Shown here piece by piece: positions 54,054 through 59,142 of a stretch of DNA of 59,142 nt. The stretch is from JAYRWD01 sp041918255. GTDB taxonomy: Bacteria; Patescibacteriota; Dojkabacteria; B142; WJKM01. The stretch lies in assembly GCA_041918255.1 (NCBI GenBank), contig JAYRWD010000034.1, forward strand, positions 1 through 59,142, written 5' to 3'. Within the stretch, counting starts at the first letter, position 1. The number at the start of each line of letters is the position of its first letter. The position numbers and the translations under genes were made by a program. The notes under the pieces are model-generated. The model was not told where the DNA came from, did no database searches, and was given only the letters and a program-made list of their open reading frames with translations.

Positions 54054-55150
54054 TGAGTCAAAGTGATCCAATAGTCGCTCCGGATGTCTATCATTCTGTC
54101 GAAGCAAAGCTTCTGGCGGAGAAAGTGAATGGAATACAATTGCCTGATAATTTCCGTCATGAGTTGGTGATCCTCCTTGACCGGGTAGACAACCTCATTA
54201 AAGCCGGGAATTATAGTGAGTATGAGATTATTTCGAATTATATTAATTGGATTTCGAGAATTCCATTCGGGAAGTTCCGTTCGGATAGGCTGGATATTGC
54301 TCATGTAAAGGAAATCCTAGATGAGCATCATTTTGGTTTGAAAGAAGTAAAGCAGAAGATAGTGGAGTATTTATCCGTGTTGAAATTGAATGAGGCTAAT
54401 GTAGGTTCTTCTGTTATTGTGAAACCAGTGTTACTTTTCGTAGGTATACAGGGAGTTGGGAAAACTACAATGGCTAGGTCGATTTCGGAAGCCTTGGGCA
54501 GGGAATTTGTAAGGATCGCGCTTGGTGGGTTGGCCTCTGAGCGTGAGTTGAAGGGACAGACTAGGGGTATGCCTGGAGCGGAGCCGGGGGCTATTGTCAA
54601 AGCCTTAGTCTCGACGCAAACTGCCAATCCGCTTATTCTCCTTGATGAGTTGGATAAAGTTGGGGGTACGAATGCTGATATGAAGCGAGATATTATGTCG
54701 GCGCTTTTGGAAATTTTAGATCTTGAGCAAAATAGAGCGTTTATTGATAGATATATCGGGCTTCCTATTGATATCTCTCAGTGTATTTTCATCGCCACTG
54801 CAAATAACGCGGGAGGAATAACGTCAGCGTTGCTTGATAGGCTTGAGATTGTCAGATTTACGAGTTATACGGATGGGGAAAAAGAACAGATTGCTCGGAG
54901 GTATCTTTTACCGAAAGTTTTAAAGAATAACGGACTCAAGCCGGAGCAGATAGTTATGGATGATGAGGTTTGGCCTTTGATGATACGGCCGTTAGGGTTT
55001 GATGCTGGTATACGCGAACTTGAGAGGACGCTGACTAACGTGGCGCGCAAAGTTGCAAGTCAGATCGTGGAAGGGAAGGGGGATAAATTTGTCATCTCAC
55101 CTGCGAACTTCAGGGAATATATACCTGATGATTTCGGGGTATATACTTAG
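54053..55150 (+). CDS. Lon-type AAA+ ATPase lacking the protease domain
   Basis: A 365-residue protein from ATG 54053. It matches only the middle of Lon: YINWISRIPFGKFRSDRLDI, the GLKEVKQKIVEYLSVLKLN helix, Walker A VGIQGVGKTTMA, LGGLASERELKGQTRG, Walker B LILLDELDKVGG, then a SALLEILDLEQN segment, FIATANNAGGITSALLDRLE and FDAGIRELERTL (sensor 2 Arg). The N-terminal substrate-binding domain and the C-terminal Ser-Lys protease domain are missing, and no protease remnant follows 55150. It may unfold or remodel proteins alone, or work with a protease elsewhere. Confidence 0.8.
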   Translation: MSQSDPIVAPDVYHSVEAKLLAEKVNGIQLPDNFRHELVILLDRVDNLIKAGNYSEYEIISNYINWISRIPFGKFRSDRLDIAHVKEILDEHHFGLKEVKQKIVEYLSVLKLNEANVGSSVIVKPVLLFVGIQGVGKTTMARSISEALGREFVRIALGGLASERELKGQTRGMPGAEPGAIVKALVSTQTANPLILLDELDKVGGTNADMKRDIMSALLEILDLEQNRAFIDRYIGLPIDISQCIFIATANNAGGITSALLDRLEIVRFTSYTDGEKEQIARRYLLPKVLKNNGLKPEQIVMDDEVWPLMIRPLGFDAGIRELERTLTNVARKVASQIVEGKGDKFVISPANFREYIPDDFGVYT

Positions 55151-55258
55151 AATCTAATGAGGAACTTAATAAATCGACAAAGCGTTACTAGGCTTAGGGT
55201 GATAACGGTATTGTGATTTTGCGTTAAGTTCTTGGTTATGTTCGTCAAGGAAAACCTA

Positions 55259-55846
55259 TTATTCGCTCTTATTTAGATGCTCTTTCCAGTCTTTGTCTTT
55301 TTCCATCATGGATTCAACTGCTTCACGGACTAGCTGAGCTTTGTGCATACGCTTATCAGCCGAAGCCCATTCTAAGTAACGATCAATTTCTGGGGGGATG
55401 ATGAGGATGAATTTAGTGTCCAGTTTTTGCTTGACCTTTTTAATATATTCGTCGAATATATTATTAAGATCTGATAAATCGCGATATACCTTAAATGAAA
55501 GTAGGGTAGATGTTGCGCTTGATCTGATAATATTAGATGGCTTTTGCCCCAATGTTTCGTTATATAATGCTAAAACAGGTTTTCTATTATTTAGGCTCTC
55601 AGCAATCAGATAGCCGATACCACTACTATATAATGTTGTCTCTGCAATAAGAAAATCACAACTTTTAATTATTTTTTTATTTCTTTTATAGGTAATTTCT
55701 AAGTTTTTACTATCGTCCTCGACTGAAGTTTGGAAATAGGAGTCGTCGACTTCAATATTTTTTTCCTTGAGGAGGCTCGAAATTTTGGTGTAAAGAGCAA
55801 GAAAATGTTGGTCCGCTAACTTGTGAGCTAATAATGCAACCTTCAT
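55259..55846 (-). CDS. Nucleoside 2-deoxyribosyltransferase-like domain fused to ribbon-helix-helix
   Basis: A 195-residue protein. The N-terminal part (about 1-140) resembles nucleoside 2-deoxyribosyltransferase/LOG-like folds: CDFLIAETTLYSSGIGYLIA and a KPVLALYNE strand. The C-terminal part PPEIDRYLEWASADKRMHKA then LVREAVESM looks like a ribbon-helix-helix DNA-binding domain. The fusion suggests a regulator or sensor of nucleotides. Catalysis is not certain. Confidence 0.6.
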   Translation of the reverse strand: MKVALLAHKLADQHFLALYTKISSLLKEKNIEVDDSYFQTSVEDDSKNLEITYKRNKKIIKSCDFLIAETTLYSSGIGYLIAESLNNRKPVLALYNETLGQKPSNIIRSSATSTLLSFKVYRDLSDLNNIFDEYIKKVKQKLDTKFILIIPPEIDRYLEWASADKRMHKAQLVREAVESMMEKDKDWKEHLNKSE

Positions 55847-55899
55847 AAGTGGATATTTATAATTAATATATAACAGTTTGTATTATATATCATTTTTTG

Positions 55900-56397
55900 C
55901 TATTTTACATCCTTAACTAGATATAGGGTGTCTATGCCAGGTGCGCGGTCATTTTTCAAGATTCGGAGAATATTGAAAGAGAATCTTCGGTAAAGGTTGA
56001 ACGCTTTGCATGTACTCCAAGTGCGTGTTACTATTCTCGAATTAGGATACAAATTACAAATAGTTTTCAAAAGGGCACTGCCGATTTTATGGTTTCTATA
56101 GTAAGGTAAAACGGCAAAAGTTTGAATGTATAAGCATTGAAGTTTAAATATCTTATGACTCTCCCTGTAAGCCAATATGCCAACTAGTTCGTCGTTGCAG
56201 AAAGCGGCCAGAATTTTTAGGCTCCGAATCGACTCATAATAATCTATAAGGCTACTCCTTTCCGACAATTTAGGAAAAAAATCAGTGTCCACCACTTTCA
56301 AGAGTTTGAGTAGTTTTTTGTTTGGATCCTGTTGACCGTTATAGAGTAAGATGCGTCCAATCTGAATTGATTTTGACAATGGGCTTTTTATATTCAC
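55900..56397 (-). CDS. GNAT-family N-acetyltransferase
   Basis: A 165-residue protein, GTG start at 56397. LVGILAYRESHKIFKLQCLY then TFAVLPYYRNHKIGSALLKT is the acetyl-CoA-binding motif A (R/Q-x-x-G-x-A form as R-N-H-K-I-G-S-A). TWSTCKAFNLYRRFSF matches motif B. The acceptor substrate is unknown. CAAAAT lies 4 nt before the GTG. Confidence 0.82.
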   Translation of the reverse strand: MNIKSPLSKSIQIGRILLYNGQQDPNKKLLKLLKVVDTDFFPKLSERSSLIDYYESIRSLKILAAFCNDELVGILAYRESHKIFKLQCLYIQTFAVLPYYRNHKIGSALLKTICNLYPNSRIVTRTWSTCKAFNLYRRFSFNILRILKNDRAPGIDTLYLVKDVK

Positions 56398-56510
56398 AAA
56401 GATTTTGAATTATGATTTCATGTAAGCTCAACATTCGATACACTTTAATTTTACTTCCTCAATTTTTTCTGTTATCTTATATCTAGTTTTACTGACCTTT
56501 ACTTTACTCC

Positions 56511-56577
56511 GAAAGAGGACTAGCGCCGAAAGAACCCATCTCAGTCACGATGGAAGGCAAAAAGCTAGTCCTCTTTC
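56511..56577 (+). ncRNA. Candidate structured small RNA
   Basis: A perfect 14-bp stem joins GAAAGAGGACTAGC (56511-56524) with GCTAGTCCTCTTTC (56564-56577). Inside it GCC (56525-56527) can pair with GGC (56556-56558), and CCATC (56536-56540) with GATGG (56549-56553) around an 8-nt loop TCAGTCAC. This nested, interrupted rod is too elaborate for a simple terminator, and no T-run follows beyond CTTTCCTTTCC. A TATCTTATAT-like sequence upstream (about 56473-56482) could be a promoter. It matches no riboswitch, SRP or RNase P pattern I know. Confidence 0.5.
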
Positions 56578-56649
56578 CTTTCCAAAAAACTTTCCAATTA
56601 TACTATAAAATACCAAAACAAAAACGAAAATATGAAAAATTTTTATACT

Positions 56650-56693
56650 AAGCTATCTATATATCCACTATATTTTCAGTTTTCAGATAGCTT
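56650..56693. repeat. Inverted repeat in the non-coding region
   Basis: AAGCTATCT (56650-56658) and AGATAGCTT (56685-56693) are perfect 9-bp inverted repeats around a 26-nt AT-rich loop. It could be a second RNA hairpin or a protein-binding site. Function unknown. Confidence 0.35.
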
Positions 56694-56955
56694 TTGAGTT
56701 CTATGATATCGTTAGTTGATTCATTAAAAATTACATAGCGAAACAACCGATCAAGAAATTAAAATTTGAAGGGAGTATAAATTATGGAGAATTTGAGAGG
56801 TAATATGATGATAAATTACAAATCAAAAATAACAGTTTTCTCTTTACTCCATTTGAATTTCCTATTAAGATGATATTGAGAATTTCCGATAATTATAGAA
56901 ATTAAGAAAACAAAAGGGTTGGAAATTCAATATAAAAGTAAGCTTACTAAATATA

Positions 56956-59079
56956 ATGTCAAAAGGCTCTAAGCTTTTCGTAGCTTTTCTATTCATTTTA
57001 ACAGCTGGTCTGGCCGGGGCCGCGATTTGGGTTTCAAATCAACTCAAAGAATCCCCTCAAATCACTCCAGATCAGAATCAAGCAGCAGAACAAAAGTGCA
57101 CTGAACCACCAAACAAAGGGAACCTCCCCGATACTTGCTTGCAATTCCTTTGTCCCAACGGATGTGGTGGAGACGGACAGTGTAGAACAGATAACGACCC
57201 CGGAGCGTCTTTCTCAACCGGATCTTGTGAAAGTCTTTCGCTTGGAGGGCAGTGCGGACAGATTGATATGGTTTATGGGGGTACCTATTGTGGGTTCAAA
57301 GAGATAAATTGTGGACCACAATGCGCTGGCCCAATAACAAATCCGCCAACACCAACTCCTACACTTTTAGCAACTCCGAGCCCAGTAGCTGTGGGCGGAA
57401 CAGTTTATTGCCAAGATACAGGAGGGACACAATACCCAGTGCAAGGAGCCACAGTTTATATACATGACTCTTTCCTAGCATTCAATAACGGACAGTGCAA
57501 AGATGCCCCGTGCGAATGGACCCTCACTACAGACGCGCAGGGAAAGTACAGTGCGACAATACCTTTCAAAAATGATGGAACAAAATATACAAATGGCATA
57601 GACGCGAGATTGCAGACTTTGCTACAAGGAGGAAAACTTAGCAACGGACAATTATTCACCGCGATGAAACCAGCTTCCGGATCCCCAGTGACAGGTAATA
57701 GCTTTGCCCTAAATTGTAGCAATGCTTCAAATACAGGATGTAGCGCGACTGGAGAAATGTGCCAGAATAAATCCTTTGGCAACACTTCGGGTTCATACTC
57801 ATTTTGCGGTCTGACACCCGCTCGAAACATCATGAATGTTGATTTCAAATTCACAAGTTGCGGTGCTACAGTATGTGGAAATGGCACATGCAATACCGGA
57901 GAAAGTTGCGATGGCAGTTCACAATGCCTTGGAAATGGCAGGTTATCTAGTGGAGAATGCCGAGCGGATTGTACCTATTGCGGAGATGGAATCAAACAAG
58001 TCAATGAAGATTGTGATGACGGAAATACAAATGATAATGACTCATGTGACAATAGTTGTCTATATAGAGCAGTTAACCCACCAACCGCGACACCAACGGC
58101 CACACCTTTACCAACTATTACAAATCCGCCTACAGCAGCTCCGCCCGCTGATTGCGGCAATAACGCCTGCAATGTCGGAGAATATTGCGATAGGGATCAA
58201 AAATGTTCAGGCGGAGGTTTATTCGATAAAGGAGAATGTAGGGCAGATTGTACTTATTGCGGAGACGGAGTACCACAAGCAGGAGAACTGTGTGACGATG
58301 GTAACACAAATCATTATGACTCATGTAGTAACTTCTGTAGACCAAATGGACCTTTATGCGGAGATGGGTTGATACAGCCAGGGGAAGAATGTGATCCAAA
58401 TCTCTCGCAATCGTGTGGACCCGGAGCAGCGTGTAGCTTAACGTGTAAATGTATACCGAATCAATCTGGAATGTGCGGATCAAGCTGCAGTAATGATGGA
58501 GGATGTCCCTCAGATAATGTTTGTGTGGCAGGAATATGTAAGTTGGCTATTTGCCAGACATTTTCTGGGAAATTGTTGTCATCTCCGCTTTCCGCCGGAA
58601 TCGGACCATCGTTTGTCTGCGCCTCAAATGGATGCAGTCTTGTCGAGTGTGGGAGCACATGCGGTTCAAACCGTGTCTGCCCAGCCGGGCTATCTTGCAA
58701 TAGCGCCAATGTCTGTGTCTTACCTTACTGCGCGAAAAACAAATGCACAGACGCTTGCCTTTTGCCACCGACTGCGTTAGAAGATAAAGCGCTTAGACTT
58801 ATTATGCTCGCTTTAGTATTGATAATGCTTGGAATAGCAATTCAAAAATCTACCTTAAGAGAGATGCTCAACTATGGATTCACAAACGTGATCGAAAATA
58901 AAAAGATAAAATTGCTGACAAGAGCCACCGGTTTGTCTTGGTTATCAGATCGAGTGGACTCTCTATACCGACTAGTTTTGCGCCAGGTCAATCTTGAAAA
59001 ATTGAAGAAAGACTTTGAACAGGATATGATTAAAGCGAAGTTTGAAAAGAAGTCTAAACATAAGAATAAATCTGACTAA
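56956..59079 (+). CDS. Cysteine-rich surface protein with DUF4215 repeats
   Basis: A 707-residue protein. An N-terminal signal/anchor helix (about 7-28) is followed by cysteine-rich and Pro/Thr linker segments. Two repeats of about 90 residues carry DUF4215 modules: CRADCTYCGDGIKQVNEDCD with DDGNTNDNDSC, and CRADCTYCGDGVPQAGELCD with DDGNTNHYDSC; a third partial module begins CGDGLIQPGEECDPN. More Cys-rich units follow. A C-terminal helix (about 610-632) and a basic tail rich in Lys end the chain, so it is anchored with the bulk outside. DUF4215 modules are common in large adhesin-like surface proteins. Codon and base usage look richer in GGA and ACA than neighbours. Confidence 0.75.
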   Translation: MSKGSKLFVAFLFILTAGLAGAAIWVSNQLKESPQITPDQNQAAEQKCTEPPNKGNLPDTCLQFLCPNGCGGDGQCRTDNDPGASFSTGSCESLSLGGQCGQIDMVYGGTYCGFKEINCGPQCAGPITNPPTPTPTLLATPSPVAVGGTVYCQDTGGTQYPVQGATVYIHDSFLAFNNGQCKDAPCEWTLTTDAQGKYSATIPFKNDGTKYTNGIDARLQTLLQGGKLSNGQLFTAMKPASGSPVTGNSFALNCSNASNTGCSATGEMCQNKSFGNTSGSYSFCGLTPARNIMNVDFKFTSCGATVCGNGTCNTGESCDGSSQCLGNGRLSSGECRADCTYCGDGIKQVNEDCDDGNTNDNDSCDNSCLYRAVNPPTATPTATPLPTITNPPTAAPPADCGNNACNVGEYCDRDQKCSGGGLFDKGECRADCTYCGDGVPQAGELCDDGNTNHYDSCSNFCRPNGPLCGDGLIQPGEECDPNLSQSCGPGAACSLTCKCIPNQSGMCGSSCSNDGGCPSDNVCVAGICKLAICQTFSGKLLSSPLSAGIGPSFVCASNGCSLVECGSTCGSNRVCPAGLSCNSANVCVLPYCAKNKCTDACLLPPTALEDKALRLIMLALVLIMLGIAIQKSTLREMLNYGFTNVIENKKIKLLTRATGLSWLSDRVDSLYRLVLRQVNLEKLKKDFEQDMIKAKFEKKSKHKNKSD

Positions 59080-59088
59080 TAATCAACA

Positions 59089-59142
59089 ATGCTTACAAGC
59101 GTAAACGCGAACAAAGGAAATAAAATAATATTAGGTTTTCTA
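59089..59142 (+). CDS. Start of a further gene (partial)
   Basis: An ATG 10 nt after the DUF4215 gene opens a frame MLTSVNANKGNKIILGFL that runs off the window edge. The hydrophobic end suggests a membrane segment or signal. Nothing more can be said. Confidence 0.35.
   Translation, partial: MLTSVNANKGNKIILGFL

Larger units (their letters stand above)
56398..56955. other. Long non-coding divergent region
   Basis: This 558-nt stretch between the divergent GNAT and DUF4215 genes is AT-rich and has no convincing ORF. It contains the strong hairpin at 56511-56577 and a weaker one at 56650-56693. The remainder holds no feature I can name. Confidence 0.6.

Noticed and set aside
56511..56580. Hairpin as an ordinary intrinsic terminator
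   Set aside because: It lies between divergent genes, the stem is interrupted by an inner structure and no clean T-run follows.
57456..58768. Several minus- and plus-strand ORFs inside the DUF4215 gene
   Set aside because: They are shadows of the cysteine-rich frame and lack protein-like sequence.
1..59142. TGA recoded as an amino acid, as in some CPR groups
   Set aside because: TGA ends the Nudix (1632-1634), secG (20700-20702) and CYTH genes at the expected lengths, so it is a stop.
1..59142. CRISPR array, prophage or insertion sequence
   Set aside because: No regular direct repeats with spacers, no transposase, integrase or phage structural gene was found.

Overview
The window is AT-rich bacterial chromosome, densely packed and almost entirely protein-coding. 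It contains no rRNA, tRNA, CRISPR array, integrase or transposase that I could recognise. Several gene families point to a Candidate Phyla Radiation (Patescibacteria) lineage: a DUF2298 'YYY' membrane protein, a DUF5665 protein, DUF2085, an archaeal-type UMP kinase-like protein, RNase Y, a very divergent SecD/SecF pair and many short secreted or membrane proteins of unknown family. I cannot fix the phylum; the Microgenomates/Katanobacteria/Dojkabacteria side is my guess. TGA ends several clear genes, so the code is standard. Shine-Dalgarno sequences are nearly absent; instead a -10-like AT box often sits 4-7 nt before the start codon, which suggests many leaderless mRNAs.

Layout. 1-13095 (mostly +): VIT-type metal transporter, Nudix hydrolase, a beta-helix membrane protein with a small coupled ORF, pnp, murJ, an unknown anchored protein, holA, an SH3 wall protein, recA, and then a winged-helix/nucleotidyltransferase gene and a HEPN-nucleotidyltransferase fusion. 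13118-19060 (-): RNase Y, a small ORF, a cell-wall amidase with an unusual tail, parB, apbE and a cohesin-like anchored protein. 19250-28857 (+): UMP kinase-like, a membrane protein, secG, a lone peptide-binding protein, divergent secD/secF, DUF5665, folD, a YhhQ-type transporter, a small Gre-like factor and glyA. 28864-38296 (-): DUF2085 with a small partner, recJ, an anchored protein, YtxH and YtxG-like proteins, a ribosome-hibernation factor with a clear terminator, and an RND pump with its adaptor. 38623-42170 (+): htrA and the DUF2298 protein. 42236-47079 (-): a FAD oxidoreductase, GtrA and a GtrB-type glycosyltransferase (envelope sugar transfer), an SLH-domain metallopeptidase and a PAP2-like protein. 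47270-55150 (+): tsaE, a CYTH protein, tsaD, a TetR regulator, two tandem paralogues of unknown function, yidC, khpB/jag, rplY and a Lon-type ATPase without its protease domain. 55259-56397 (-): a deoxyribosyltransferase-like/RHH protein and a GNAT acetyltransferase. 56398-59142: a long non-coding stretch with a strong RNA hairpin, a cysteine-rich DUF4215 surface protein and the start of another gene.

Working themes are envelope building and protein export (murJ, amidase, SecG/D/F, YidC, HtrA, SLH, GtrA/GtrB, RND pump), RNA turnover and modification (PNPase, RNase Y, TsaE/TsaD, KhpB), DNA replication and repair (HolA, RecA, RecJ, ParB) and folate one-carbon metabolism (FolD, GlyA).

The places most worth a second look are the recA-linked HEPN/nucleotidyltransferase pair, the protease-less Lon ATPase, the tandem paralogues ahead of yidC, the hairpin RNA at 56511-56577, and the pattern of promoters lying directly on start codons.
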